A DNA stretch of 64,000 nt from JBBRHQ01 sp963738305 (lineage in GTDB: Bacteria; Actinomycetota; Thermoleophilia; Solirubrobacterales; 70-9). Position numbers and translations under genes: made by a program. Shown piece by piece: positions 34,363 to 43,252 of this stretch. How positions within the stretch are numbered: the first letter of the stretch is position 1; each line of letters starts with the position of its first letter. The notes beneath the pieces were generated by a model. That model ran no database searches, was not told the DNA's origin, and saw nothing but the letters and a program-made list of their open reading frames with translations. Location: positions 164,167 to 228,166 of the forward strand of contig CAVTVU010000005.1 of assembly GCA_963738305.1 (NCBI GenBank), given 5' to 3'.

Positions 34363-35294
34363 CAGAGCCTCGCCGAGAGGAGCCTGGCCTCTTCGATCCC
34401 CAGCTCGGGCTCGAAGACGAAGGGCAGGGTCTTGACCGGAGTGGAGGTGCGCCGTCGCAGGCGGGCGAGCTGCGAGCGCTGCGAGCGGGCCCTGCGGAAC
34501 TCAGAGACGGCCGCACGGGCCGCGTCGCGGACCGCTCCGTTGCCGGGCTCCGCGCCGAGGGCGGTCAGCCGCTCGGCGTCTGCTTTGGAGAACCTTTCGG
34601 GATAGAGCGCGTTCATGTAGACGCGGTCGACGGCCATGCCGACCTCCTCCCGCAATACCCGCTCCAGCACCGCCGACTCATTCACCGGCATTTCCTCCGG
34701 CAAGGAGACGATCGCGGTCCCGGTGCGGAGTTGGTCCGTGATCAGCCGGTCCAGCTCCAGCGCCTGGCTGTGGATCGGTCCGACTCTGGCGATGTTGGCG
34801 AAGGTGCGCGGCGTCTCCAGGAAGCCGATTCCGTGCCCGGTGGCGGGTGCGTCAACCACCACGAGGTCGTAGCTGCGGCCCTGCTTGACCCGGCGGTCGG
34901 GCTGCGCCAACTCCCAGATCTTGCCGATCGTGACCAGCTCCTTCAGCCCCGGGGTGGCCGCGGTCAGGTAGGTGAAGATGCGGCTGCGAAACAGGATGTC
35001 GCGCATCGCTCGGACCTTGAGCTGGAGGAGCACGTACTCGCGCATCGATTCGTCGGGGTCGATCGAGATCGACCACAGGTTCTCCTCCATCTTGACCTCG
35101 TGGAAGCCAACCTGCGCCCGCTTGAAGACCCGCGACGCATGCTCCTGGGAGGACACCTCGCAGACGATCGTCCGCTTTCCCTCCGCGGCGGCGCGCAGGC
35201 CGAGGGCGAGGGCGACGGTGCTCTTGCCGACCCCGCCCTTGCCGGTGACGAAGACGACGCGCTTGTCGAGGAGATCGGCGATGGGGCCATTCAA
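34362..35294 (-). CDS. ArsA/GET3-type ATPase, first of a pair
   Basis: About 310 aa from TTG 35294. It carries VFVTGKGGVGKSTVALALGL (Walker A), CEVSSQEHASRVFKRAQVGF, VVVDAPATGHGIGFLETPRT and VYMNALYPERFSKADAERL. It is Rv3679-like and probably partners the next gene product. The start is unsure: an ATG 4 bp further upstream is out of frame, and twin-hairpin repeat B begins only 6 bp before the TTG, so the element may have replaced the original 5' end. The C-terminus ends in the conserved LPFVFEPELGIEEARLL. Confidence 0.83.
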   Translation of the reverse strand: MNGPIADLLDKRVVFVTGKGGVGKSTVALALGLRAAAEGKRTIVCEVSSQEHASRVFKRAQVGFHEVKMEENLWSISIDPDESMREYVLLQLKVRAMRDILFRSRIFTYLTAATPGLKELVTIGKIWELAQPDRRVKQGRSYDLVVVDAPATGHGIGFLETPRTFANIARVGPIHSQALELDRLITDQLRTGTAIVSLPEEMPVNESAVLERVLREEVGMAVDRVYMNALYPERFSKADAERLTALGAEPGNGAVRDAARAAVSEFRRARSQRSQLARLRRRTSTPVKTLPFVFEPELGIEEARLLSARL

Positions 35295-35299
35295 GCATT

Positions 35300-35352
35300 G
35301 CCGGCGCGGTGTTAGCGCCGGCAGAGGCATGTCAGGCGGCGAAGCCGCCGCA
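35300..35352 (+). repeat. Twin-hairpin dispersed repeat, copy B
   Basis: Hairpin 1 arms are GCCGGCGC (35300-35307) and GCGCCGGC (35315-35322) around GGTGTTA. The linker is AGAGGCATGTCA. Hairpin 2 is GGCGGC/GCCGCC (35335-35340, 35344-35349) around GAA. Compared with copies A, D and E, two stem positions are changed on both arms so that pairing is kept. It lies between the divergent ArsA and ParA genes and is inverted relative to copy C. Confidence 0.88.
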
Positions 35353-35441
35353 GGTGATTCTGGTCCTGTCACCACGGTGAGCGTTAACGGCCCTGCATCG
35401 TTCGTAGCAATTTCGGAGAACGGCAGGAAAAGGCGCTGCCC

Positions 35442-36548
35442 ATGCGAATACCCGCGCAAATGGGATTCCTCAGCCGCAAGCAGAAGACCGTGGAGCCGCC
35501 CTCACCGACCGAGCTCATCGAGCCCTACGCCGACGAGCGGGTCGAAGAGTTCGATATCCAGATCGCCAACGAAAGCGAGGAGGCTGCCGGCTCGCCGACG
35601 CCGCCCGAGCCCGACGACGTCGAGATCGTCGTCTCCCACGAGTCCAACGGCGCCGGTCCCGCGGTCTCCGAGCCCGAGGCCGTGGCGCCCGAAGAGCCGG
35701 CCAGGATGCGACCCGAGGACCTGATCGCCCCCAGCCGCCACCAGATGGCGGTCGAGGCAGAGGCGCCGGCGCAGGCGCCCACCCGCGACGCCCAGATCAT
35801 CTCCTTCGCGAACCAGAAGGGTGGAGTGGCAAAGACCACGACCACCCTCAACCTCGCGGTCGCCTTCGCCGAGTCCGGTCACAAGGTGCTCTGCATCGAC
35901 CTCGACCCCCAGGGCAACCTGACGATGAGTCAGGGGATCGACCCGGACAAGGTCGAGAAGAGCCTCTACGACGTCCTGGTCAACGACCTGCCGATCAGCG
36001 AGGTGATCGCCGAGCGCGAGATCGACATCGCCGTCGCCTCCATCGATCTGGCCGGCGCCGAGATCGCGATGAGCACCAAGATCGGCCGGGAGCGCTCGTT
36101 GGAGAAGGCGCTGCGCGAGGTCTCCGGGGACTACGACTTCATCTGCATCGACACGCCGCCCAGCCTCGGGCTGCTGACGATCAACGCCCTCACGGCCTCC
36201 GACAAGGTGATCGTCCCGGTCCAGTGCGAGTATCTCTCCATGCGCGGGCTGGTCCAGCTCCAGAACACGCTGAAGATGATCCAGGAGAACCTCAATCCCG
36301 ACGTCGAGATCGAGGGCATCCTCCCGACCATGTTCGATGCCCGCACCGTCCACGCCAAGGAGGCGGTGGAGATCCTCGAGGAGAACTTCGGCGACCTCGT
36401 CTTCAAGTCGCGAATCCGCAAGGCGGTCAAGTTCGCCGAGGCGCCCGTGCGGGGAGCTAGTGTGCTCAAGTACGATCCCGACTCGAACGCGGCCAACTAC
36501 TACCGGGACCTGGCCAAGGAGGTTCTGACGCATGGCACGTCGTCGTAA
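35442..36548 (+). CDS. parA: ParA/Soj-family ATPase
   Basis: 368 aa. An acidic, disordered N-terminal ~120 residues precede a complete ParA domain: deviant Walker A (FANQKGGVAKTTTTLNLAVA, ~residues 123-142), Walker A' (CIDLDPQGNLTMSQGI), Walker B (YDFICIDTPPSLGLLTINAL), VPVQCEYLSMRGLVQLQNTL and ILPTMFDARTVHAKEAVEIL. ParB is not adjacent. Instead the gene overlaps ftsZ by 17 nt. That and the long N-terminus suggest a role in placing the division ring or other cargo rather than plain chromosome partition, though a Soj role cannot be excluded. Confidence 0.92.
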   Translation: MRIPAQMGFLSRKQKTVEPPSPTELIEPYADERVEEFDIQIANESEEAAGSPTPPEPDDVEIVVSHESNGAGPAVSEPEAVAPEEPARMRPEDLIAPSRHQMAVEAEAPAQAPTRDAQIISFANQKGGVAKTTTTLNLAVAFAESGHKVLCIDLDPQGNLTMSQGIDPDKVEKSLYDVLVNDLPISEVIAEREIDIAVASIDLAGAEIAMSTKIGRERSLEKALREVSGDYDFICIDTPPSLGLLTINALTASDKVIVPVQCEYLSMRGLVQLQNTLKMIQENLNPDVEIEGILPTMFDARTVHAKEAVEILEENFGDLVFKSRIRKAVKFAEAPVRGASVLKYDPDSNAANYYRDLAKEVLTHGTSS

Positions 36549-38025
36549 GCGCGCGAGCATGCGCGAGGGCCCCCTCGCCGACCTCTTCCGCTCGACTTCC
36601 GACGACGTTCCCGAGGACCCGCCGGAGGCTCCCCGGCCCGGGGAGCGGGAGCCCCAGGCAAGCGAGGCACCCGCCGCCGAGCCGGCCCGTCCGGCTGAGG
36701 AGCAGGCCCGCCCGGCTGAAGAACCCGCTCGCCCCGCCGAGGAGTCGGCTCGCCCGGCCAAGCAGCCTGCCCGGCCCGTCGAGGAACAGGATTCCTACGC
36801 GGCGCGGTTCGGTCGCAACGACCCGATCGAGAGGGACGAGCCGTCCGCGGCGAGCGTGCCCGAGCCGCGAGAGCGCGTCAAGCGGGTCTTCGACGAGCGT
36901 CCCGGCGACGTGATGGAGGTCCCCCGCTACGGGCGCGACGAGCCGGCATACGCCCCCAAGGGCGGCGAGCCCCACACGCCGAAGATCCGCGTAGTCGGCG
37001 TCGGCGGCGCTGGCGTCAACGCCGTCAACAGGATGGTCGAGGCCCAGATTCCCGGGGTGGAGTTCATGGCCGTCAACACCGACCTGCAGTCCCTGCAGCT
37101 CTGCATCGCCGACGTCACGGTCCACATCGGCTCCGAGCAGACGCGAGGCCTCGGCGCCGGGGCCGACCCCGACCTCGGCTTCAGGTCGGCCTTCGACGAG
37201 CAGGACAAGATCAAGCGCCTGCTCAAGGGGTCCGACATGGTCTTCGTCGCCGCCGGCGCAGGCGGGGGCACCGGCACCGGTGCCGCCCCGGTGGTCGCCC
37301 GGCTGGCCCGGGAGATCGGGGCCCTGACCGTCGGCATCGTCACCAAGCCATTCAGCTTCGAGGGCAGCCGGCGCGGCAGCCAGGCGGGCAAGGGCATCGA
37401 GGCGCTCGCCGCCGAGGTCGACACCCTGATCGTCGTCCCCAACGACCGCCTGCTCGACGTCCTCGACCAGCAGACCTCGATGGTCGAGGCCTTCCAGGTC
37501 GCCGACGACGTCCTCCGCCAGGGCGTCCAGGGCATCTCCGACCTGGTCACGCTGCCGGCCCTGATCAACCTCGACTTCGCCGACGTCCGCACGATCATGT
37601 CCGAGGCGGGGCAGGCCCTGCTCGGGATCGGCATGGGCACGGGCGAGGAGCGGGCTATGGCGGCGGCGGAGAAGGCGATCTCCTCCCCCCTGCTCGAGAC
37701 CTCGATGGAGGGGGCGCGCTCGATCCTGCTGTCGATCACCGGCGGTCCCGACCTCTCGCTTGTCGAGGTGAGCGAGGCCGCCAAGGTGGTCGGCGAGGCC
37801 GCGCACCCGGACGCCAACATCATCTTCGGCGCCAACGTCGACGACGACCTCGGCGACCAGGTCTGGGTCACGGTCGTCGCCACCCGCTTCGACGGCCGCG
37901 GCGCGCCGCCGCGCCGGAGCGCCGAGCCGACGATCCGCCGCACCAAGGAGGCCGGGCCGGCCCGCCGGGGCGAGCGGCCCGGGGAGCTGGGCGGGGTCGA
38001 CGTTCCAGAGTTCCTCCCCGGCTAG
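36532..38025 (+). CDS. ftsZ: Cell division GTPase FtsZ with long N-terminal extension
   Basis: 497 aa. Residues 1-150 are a charged, disordered extension with five RPAEE-type repeats (ARPAEEQARPAEEPARPAEE). The tubulin-like core begins at K151 (KIRVVGVGGAGVNAVNRM). It has the T4 tubulin signature GAGGGTGTGAAP (~residues 241-252), KPFSFEGSRR and the T7 loop NLDFADVRTIM with catalytic Asp348 and Asp351. The C-terminal peptide VDVPEFLPG is the usual partner-binding tail. FtsZ normally starts within ~15 residues of its core, so the extension is unusual. Its start overlaps parA, and no other dcw genes are near. Confidence 0.95.
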   Translation: MARRRKRASMREGPLADLFRSTSDDVPEDPPEAPRPGEREPQASEAPAAEPARPAEEQARPAEEPARPAEESARPAKQPARPVEEQDSYAARFGRNDPIERDEPSAASVPEPRERVKRVFDERPGDVMEVPRYGRDEPAYAPKGGEPHTPKIRVVGVGGAGVNAVNRMVEAQIPGVEFMAVNTDLQSLQLCIADVTVHIGSEQTRGLGAGADPDLGFRSAFDEQDKIKRLLKGSDMVFVAAGAGGGTGTGAAPVVARLAREIGALTVGIVTKPFSFEGSRRGSQAGKGIEALAAEVDTLIVVPNDRLLDVLDQQTSMVEAFQVADDVLRQGVQGISDLVTLPALINLDFADVRTIMSEAGQALLGIGMGTGEERAMAAAEKAISSPLLETSMEGARSILLSITGGPDLSLVEVSEAAKVVGEAAHPDANIIFGANVDDDLGDQVWVTVVATRFDGRGAPPRRSAEPTIRRTKEAGPARRGERPGELGGVDVPEFLPG

Positions 38026-38037
38026 TCACGTGAACCA

Positions 38038-38092
38038 CTTGCGGCGGCTTCGCCGCCTGACATGCCTGTGCCGGCGCTAACACCGCGCCGGC
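38038..38092 (-). repeat. Twin-hairpin dispersed repeat, copy C (inverted)
   Basis: Read on the - strand: GCCGGCGC, loop GGTGTTA, GCGCCGGC (38070-38092), linker ACAGGCATGTCA, then GGCGGC-GAA-GCCGCC (38043-38057) and GCAAGTG. It shares the CCGG stem variant only with copy B, 2.7 kb away in opposite orientation. It sits 13 bp after the ftsZ stop and 13 bp before the ggt ATG. Confidence 0.88.
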
Positions 38093-38105
38093 CTTCTTTC
38101 TACAG

Positions 38106-39641
38106 ATGAAGGGCGTCGTCGCCGCCGGCCATCCGCTGACCGCGGAGGCGGGAGCCGAGGTGCTGCGCGCGGGCGGGAACGCGGTCGATGCCGCGATTGC
38201 TGCTGCCTTCACCTCCTTCGCGGTCGAGAGCCCCCTGACGGGCCTTGGGGCGGGCGGGTTCATGGTCGTGCACAAGGGCAGCGACTCGGTCCTGATCGAC
38301 TTCTTCGTCGAGGCGCCGGGTCGGGAGGGCACGGAACGCGGCGAGGAGCTGGTCCCGATCGACGTCCACTTCGACGAGTCGACGACACAGGTGTTCAACG
38401 TCGGTGCTGCTTCCTGCGGCGTCCCCGGCACGGCGGCCGGCCTCTTCGCGGCTCTGGAGCGCTTCGGGACGATGCCGACGGATGCCCTGATCGGCCCTGC
38501 GGTCCGCCACGCCCGCGAGGGGGCGCCGATCAACCGTCAGCAGGCCTACGTGTTGAGCATCCTCGAGCCGATCTACACCCGCCTGCCGGAGTGCCGGGAG
38601 ATCTACGCCCCGGAGGGCAGGATCCTGGGGGAGGGCGATGCGTTCCGATTCCCCGATCTGGCCAGCGGGCTGGAGCGGCTGGCAGCCGAGGGACCGGTCC
38701 CCTTCTACGAGGGGGAGCGTCGGCCGCGCCGTCGCCGATTTCGTCTGCGAGCGCGGCGGGATCCTCTCGCGCTCCGACATGGCGGCCTACCGTCCGATCG
38801 AGCGCCTGCCCGTCGGGGCCTCCTACCGCGGCTGCCGGATCCTCACCAACCCGCCTCCCTCCTCGGGCGGGATCCTGATCGCCTACGCGCTGGAGTTGCT
38901 CGAGCGCGCCGGCGGCGAGGGGATCGAGGCGCTGGTGGGGGCGATGGGGGCGGCCAACGAGGCGCGGGGCGAGGAGTTCAGCGACGGGCTCTACCGGGAG
39001 GGCTTCGGCGCCGACTTCCTCTCACCGGAGCGCCTCGAGGCTCCGCTGCCGGAGCTGGCGCGGCTCATTGGTGGAGGCGCGGGCGAGCGCTTCGGCTCGA
39101 CCACCCACCTGGCGGTGATCGACGCGGAGGGGGTGTGCGCCAGCGTCACCTGCTCGAACGGGACGGGCTCGGGCCTCGTCGTGCCGGGGACCGGGATCCA
39201 CGTCAACAACATGCTCGGCGAGGAGGACCTCAACCCACACGGCTTCCATCGCACGCCGGCCGGCCGGCGGATCCCCTCGATGATGTCCCCGACGATCGTC
39301 CTGTGCGACGGCGAGGTGATCGCAGGCCTCGGCAGCGCCGGCTCCAACAGGATCCGCTCGGCAGTGCTGCAGACCGTCGTGCGGCTGCTGGCGGACGGGA
39401 TGGGCCCCGCGGACGCCGTCGCCGCGCCCCGGGTCCATTTCGAGGCGGGGAGCCTCCAGGCCGAGCCCGGGGTCGACGAGGAAGGGCTGCGCCGCGTCGA
39501 AGCTGTGGGGGTGCCGGTAGTGCGCTGGCGCGAGCGAAACCTCTTCTTCGGCGGGGTGCAGGCGGTCACCCGCGATCCGGCGACCGGTGAGGTGAGGGGG
39601 GAGGAGATCCCCGGCGAGGCGGGGCCGTTGCCCATGCCTGA
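38106..39641 (+). CDS. ggt: Gamma-glutamyltransferase, two frame breaks
   Basis: Cleaves or transfers gamma-glutamyl groups, for example from glutathione-like thiols. ATG 38106 opens KGVVAAGHPLTAEAGAEVLR with GLGAGGFMVVH. A break near 38715 (GGAGCGTCGGCC) shifts to RAVADFVCERGGILSRSDMA. The autoprocessing Thr is in FGSTTHLAVIDAEG, followed by NNMLGEEDLNP, the lid-loop region and PSMMSPTIVL. A second break near 39598 in a G run returns the frame to RGGGDPRRGGAVAHA and a stop at 39641, the typical GGT ending. No signal peptide is seen, so it may be cytosolic or use another start. Confidence 0.88.
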
Positions 39642-40272
39642 GATCTGGCTCGACCACGCGATCCTCGCCGTCCCCGACCTGGAGGGGGCGGGCGCCGAGA
39701 TCGAGAGGCGGTTCGGCCTCACGTCCGCGCCCGGCGGCAGCCATCCTGCCTGGGGGACCGGGAACCGGATCGTCCCATTCGGGAGCACCTACCTGGAGCT
39801 GATGGCGGTGGTGGACGAGGCGGCGGCTGCGGACTCCTGGTTCGGGCGCCACGTCGCCGCGACCGTGGCGGAGGGCGAGCGGCTTCTCGGCTGGGTGGTC
39901 GCGACCGACGGCATCGATCAGATCGGAGAACGGCTGGGCCTCGACGTCAGCAGCGGGTCCCGCGCCCGGCCGGACGGCTCCACCCTGACCTGGAGGCTGG
40001 CCGGGCTCGAGCACGCGATGGCATCCAACGCGCTTCCGTTCTTCATCGAATGGGACGGGCCCACGGAGGCCCATCCCGGCGCAGCGGCCGCCGAGCACCG
40101 CCGGCGGCCCCAGGGGATCGACTGGATCGAGGTCTCCGTGGACGAGCAGCAGCTATGGGATTGGCTCGGGCCGGCTGAGGCGGCGGAGCTCCCGCTCCGG
40201 GTCGTCCCGGGCGCCTCAGGGCTTCGCGCGGTCGGGATAGCCACGGACGAAGGCGAAGCCGTGGTGCGCTAG
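39634..40272 (+). CDS. VOC/glyoxalase-like domain protein
   Basis: About 212 aa from ATG 39634, overlapping the restored ggt stop by 8 nt. It opens PEIWLDHAILAVPDLEGAGA and continues GLTSAPGGSHPAWGTGNRIV with FGSTYLELMAVVDEAAAADS. This is the pattern of the Glyoxalase_3-like branch of the vicinal-oxygen-chelate superfamily (His and Glu metal ligands HAIL, YLELM). The reaction is unknown. It appears fused to ggt in the raw sequence, but that is explained by a frame error. Confidence 0.8.
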   Translation: MPEIWLDHAILAVPDLEGAGAEIERRFGLTSAPGGSHPAWGTGNRIVPFGSTYLELMAVVDEAAAADSWFGRHVAATVAEGERLLGWVVATDGIDQIGERLGLDVSSGSRARPDGSTLTWRLAGLEHAMASNALPFFIEWDGPTEAHPGAAAAEHRRRPQGIDWIEVSVDEQQLWDWLGPAEAAELPLRVVPGASGLRAVGIATDEGEAVVR

Positions 40273-40886
40273 GGCCCGATCCGGACCTTGCCGTTGCCCT
40301 GGGCGCGCTCCGCGATCTCCTCGCTGCGCGCCAGGGTCTCGAGCAGGGTGCTGAACACGTCTGCCAGCAGCGCCATTCGCTCGCCCTCGTCGCCGATCTG
40401 GAGCAGCTCCTGCTTGGTCTCGGAAGGGAGCTCGACCCGGGCCGCCAGCCCGTAGGCGCTCTGCTCCGCGACCTCGGCCTCGTCTGGGCGCTGGCCGGAG
40501 GCCTGCTCGGCGAGATCGAGGAAGGCTGAACGAGCCCCTTCGGCCGCGCCCGCATCCTCTTCGCCGGCGTGCGCCTCGATCACCTCCACCTCGGCAGCCG
40601 GATCCTCAGGGTCACCGAAACGATCGAGGACCTTGAACGGGCGCACGCCGGTGACCACGACGTTGAGGCGGCCGTCCTCGAAGCGCTCCAGCACCTCCTC
40701 GACCGCTGCGGTGCAACCGACCGAGCGGGCGCCGTCACCGTCGCTCAGGAGGATCCCGAACTCCTCGCCGCTGGAGATGCTGGTCTCGATCATGCGCTTG
40801 TAGCGCTCCTCGAAGATGTGGAGCGGCACCTGCTCGCCGGGAAGCAGGGTCAGCGGCAGCTCGAATATCGGGAGCCTTCGCGGCAC
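40269..40886 (-). CDS. LON substrate-binding-domain protein
   Basis: 205 aa from GTG 40886. The N-terminal LPIFELPLTLLPGEQVPLHI then FEERYKRMIETSI is the classic start of the Lon N-terminal (PUA-like) domain. GRLNVVVTGVRPFKVLDRFG and the helical C-terminus (LADVFSTLLETLARSEEIAE) complete it. No ATPase or protease part is present. Such stand-alone proteins are common in Actinobacteria, with unknown roles. It is divergent from the cyclase gene. Confidence 0.9.
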   Translation of the reverse strand: MPRRLPIFELPLTLLPGEQVPLHIFEERYKRMIETSISSGEEFGILLSDGDGARSVGCTAAVEEVLERFEDGRLNVVVTGVRPFKVLDRFGDPEDPAAEVEVIEAHAGEEDAGAAEGARSAFLDLAEQASGQRPDEAEVAEQSAYGLAARVELPSETKQELLQIGDEGERMALLADVFSTLLETLARSEEIAERAQGNGKVRIGP

Positions 40887-40942
40887 CGGAGGGAGTCTAG
40901 GTGGCCGCGTTCGCCGGCCCGGAGGGGAAGAATGGTCCGGCG

Positions 40943-42070
40943 ATGGACGGGAGCTCCGGGATCGACTTCGAGGCCGAGGGCCTGCTAGAGGGCCTCGAGG
41001 GCCCCGAGCGCGAGTCCCGCCTTGGCCTGCTTCGGGAGCTGGAGGCCGACGGCGTCGGCCTGGAGGAGCTACGCGAGGCGGTGAGCGAGAACCGGCTCGC
41101 GCTCCTGCCGGTCGAGCGGGTGCTCTCCGGCGAGGGCGCGACCTATACGCCGCGCCAAATCTCCGAGATCTCTGGAGTCGACCTGGACATGCTCCAAGAG
41201 CTGTTCCGGGCGATGGGCCTGCCACGGGTCGACCCCGACCAGCCCGGGCAGGACGAGCACGACCTCGCAGCGGCGGAGCGGCTCCGCACCTTTCGTGAAG
41301 CGGGGATCTCCGACGCAGGACATCGTCGATATGTCGCGGGTGATGGGGATGGCGATGGCGAACATCGCCGAGGGCACCAGGGAGGTGCTCGGCGAGAGCC
41401 CTGATCCAGCCGGGCGATGACGAGCAGGCGGTGGCACTGCGCTTCGCGATGGCGGCGCGGGTCCTCGGCCCTGAGGTGGGGAACGTGCTCCAGTACGTCC
41501 TCAACCGCCAGCTCCGCGACCAGATCCGCCGTGACGTGATGGCGGCCGGCGGCGGCTTCGGGCCGGATTGGGAAGGCACGCCGAGTCTGCGTCTGCTTCG
41601 CCGACCTGGTCGGCTTCACCAAGCTGGGCGAGCAGCTTCCCGGCGAGGAGCTGGGGCGGGTCGCGGGGCGGCTGGGCGAGCTGGCCTCCGGGGCGGCCGA
41701 GTCCCCGGTGCGGCTGATCAAGCTGATCGGCGACGCCGCGATGCTGGTCTCGCCCGACGCGATCGCCCTGTTGGAGGCGGCACTGAACCTCGTCGGCGCG
41801 GCCGAGCAGGAGGGTGAGGGGTTCCCCCAGGTGCGGGTCGGGGCGGCTGCGGGTGAGGCGATCGGCCGCGGAGGCGACTGGTACGGGCGGCCGGTCAACC
41901 TGGCCAGCCGGATCACCGACATCGCCCGTCCCGGATCCGTCCTTGCGAGCCAGTCGGCGACGGAGATGGCGGGGGAGGGGTTTGCCTACTCGTTCGCCGG
42001 CGAGCGCCGCCTCAAGGGAATCGACTCGGGCGTCCGGCTCTTCCGGGTCAGGCGCCGTAGCGAGGAGTAG
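40943..42070 (+). CDS. Class III adenylate cyclase, Rv1264-type, frame-broken
   Basis: Makes cAMP. From ATG 40943 (an upstream GTG at 40901 is possible) the N-terminal regulatory domain reads RLGLLRELEADGVGLEELRE, EGATYTPRQISEISGVDLDM and LQELFRAMGLPRVDPD, closely following the pH-sensing autoinhibitory domain of M. tuberculosis Rv1264. After breaks near 41313 and 41400 comes VGNVLQYVLNRQLRDQIRRD. After a third near 41590 comes the catalytic domain: CFADLVGFTKLGEQLPGEEL (first metal Asp), VRLIKLIGDAAMLVSPD (second Asp), GDWYGRPVNLASRITDIARP and LKGIDSGVRLFRVRR. Acid-regulated activity is inferred from the family. Confidence 0.88.
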
Positions 42071-43230
42071 TGCCGGACCGCAGCTTCGTCATCGTCGCGG
42101 TGATCGCCTTCGCGGCGCCCTTCATCCGGGAGTTGCTGCCGCCCCTGGGGATCCCCTCGATCGTCTTCGAGCTGGTCGGGGGAATCATCGTCGGCCCACA
42201 GGTGCTGGCGATCGCGACCACCACGCCACCGGTTGAGCTGTTCTCCCAGGTCGGGCTGGCGGCGCTGCTCTTCCTGGCCGGGCGCGAGATCCAGGTCGAG
42301 AAGCTGCGCGGCACCCGGCTGCGCAGGGCAGTGGAGCAGTTCGCGATCGGGCTGCTGATCGCCGGGGCGATCGCGCTCGGCCTGGGAGCCGTTGACCTGA
42401 TCGAGAAGCCGCTCTTGATCGCGATCGTGCTCGCCGCGACCTCGCTCAGCATCATCATCGTGCCCCTCCGCGAGAGCGGTGAGAGCCGCACGCAGTTCGG
42501 CCAGCAGGTGATCGCGACCGCGGCGATCGCCGAGTTCGGAGCGGTGATCCTGCTCTCCTTCTTCTTCTCTCACGAGCGCCCCGGGGCGGGGACCGAGATC
42601 CTGCACCTGAGCGTCTTCCTCCTGCTGGCGGTGCTCGTCTATCTCTCGGTCAGCCGGAGCGCCCGCAGCGCCCGCCTGATGGCGGCGGTCGAGCGGCTGC
42701 GGACCGGCAGCACCCAAATCCAGGTGCGTGCGGACCTCGCGCTGGTCGCCCTCGTCGTCGCCCTCGCCAACTCGCTCGGCCTCGAGTCGATTCTCGCCGC
42801 CTTCACCGTGGGGATCATCCGCGGCATGACCGCGCCCGGGGACCGGCTCGGGGAGCAGCGGCTGGACACCGTCGCGCTGGGGATCTTCATCCCCTTCTTC
42901 TTCGTCGCGAGCGGGATCGACTTCCAGGCCGACCAGCTCTTCGACTCGATCGGGGCTGCGATCAAACTGCCCCTGATCGTCGCCGGCCTGCTCGCCGTGC
43001 ACATGCTCGGCGCGCTGCGCTACCGGCGCGAGATGGACAGGCCGGACGTGCTCGCCGCCGGCCTGCTCCAGGCGACCTCCTTCTCCTTCATCATCGTCGC
43101 AACCCAGATCGGCCTGCAGCTGCGGATCATGGAGCAGTCGACCGCCGCCGCCCTGATCGCCGCCGGCCTGGTCTCGGTGATCGCCTTCCCGGCGCTCGCC
43201 TTCAGGACCCTGGAGCGCGACCGCGGCTGA
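42070..43230 (+). CDS. Cation:proton antiporter (CPA2/KefB-like membrane part)
   Basis: 386 aa from GTG 42070, overlapping the cyclase stop. Around 11-12 helices are visible. The family motifs are IVFELVGGIIVGPQVLAI, VGLAALLFLAGREIQVEKLR (the LFLAG motif with Glu), TAAIAEFGAVILLSFFFS, LGLESILAAFTVGIIRG and IFIPFFFVASGIDFQADQL. There is no TrkA-N/RCK nucleotide-binding domain, so gating would differ from KefB/KefC. Coupling to an adjacent pH-type cyclase hints at pH or potassium homeostasis. This is an inference from position. Confidence 0.9.
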   Translation: MPDRSFVIVAVIAFAAPFIRELLPPLGIPSIVFELVGGIIVGPQVLAIATTTPPVELFSQVGLAALLFLAGREIQVEKLRGTRLRRAVEQFAIGLLIAGAIALGLGAVDLIEKPLLIAIVLAATSLSIIIVPLRESGESRTQFGQQVIATAAIAEFGAVILLSFFFSHERPGAGTEILHLSVFLLLAVLVYLSVSRSARSARLMAAVERLRTGSTQIQVRADLALVALVVALANSLGLESILAAFTVGIIRGMTAPGDRLGEQRLDTVALGIFIPFFFVASGIDFQADQLFDSIGAAIKLPLIVAGLLAVHMLGALRYRREMDRPDVLAAGLLQATSFSFIIVATQIGLQLRIMEQSTAAALIAAGLVSVIAFPALAFRTLERDRG

Positions 43231-43252
43231 TCCGCCTCCGCGGCTGTCACGA

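Noticed and set aside
34362..35294. Arsenite export ATPase
   Set aside because: The pair has the ArsA fold, but no arsB, arsC, arsD or arsR lies nearby, and adjacent single-domain copies match the Rv3679/Rv3680 type.
38106..40272. A gamma-glutamyltransferase fused to a glyoxalase-like domain
   Set aside because: In the frame next to the raw reading, ggt ends in the usual DPRRGGA-type tail with a stop at 39639-39641, and the VOC protein has its own ATG at 39634. A one-base error in a G run explains the apparent fusion.
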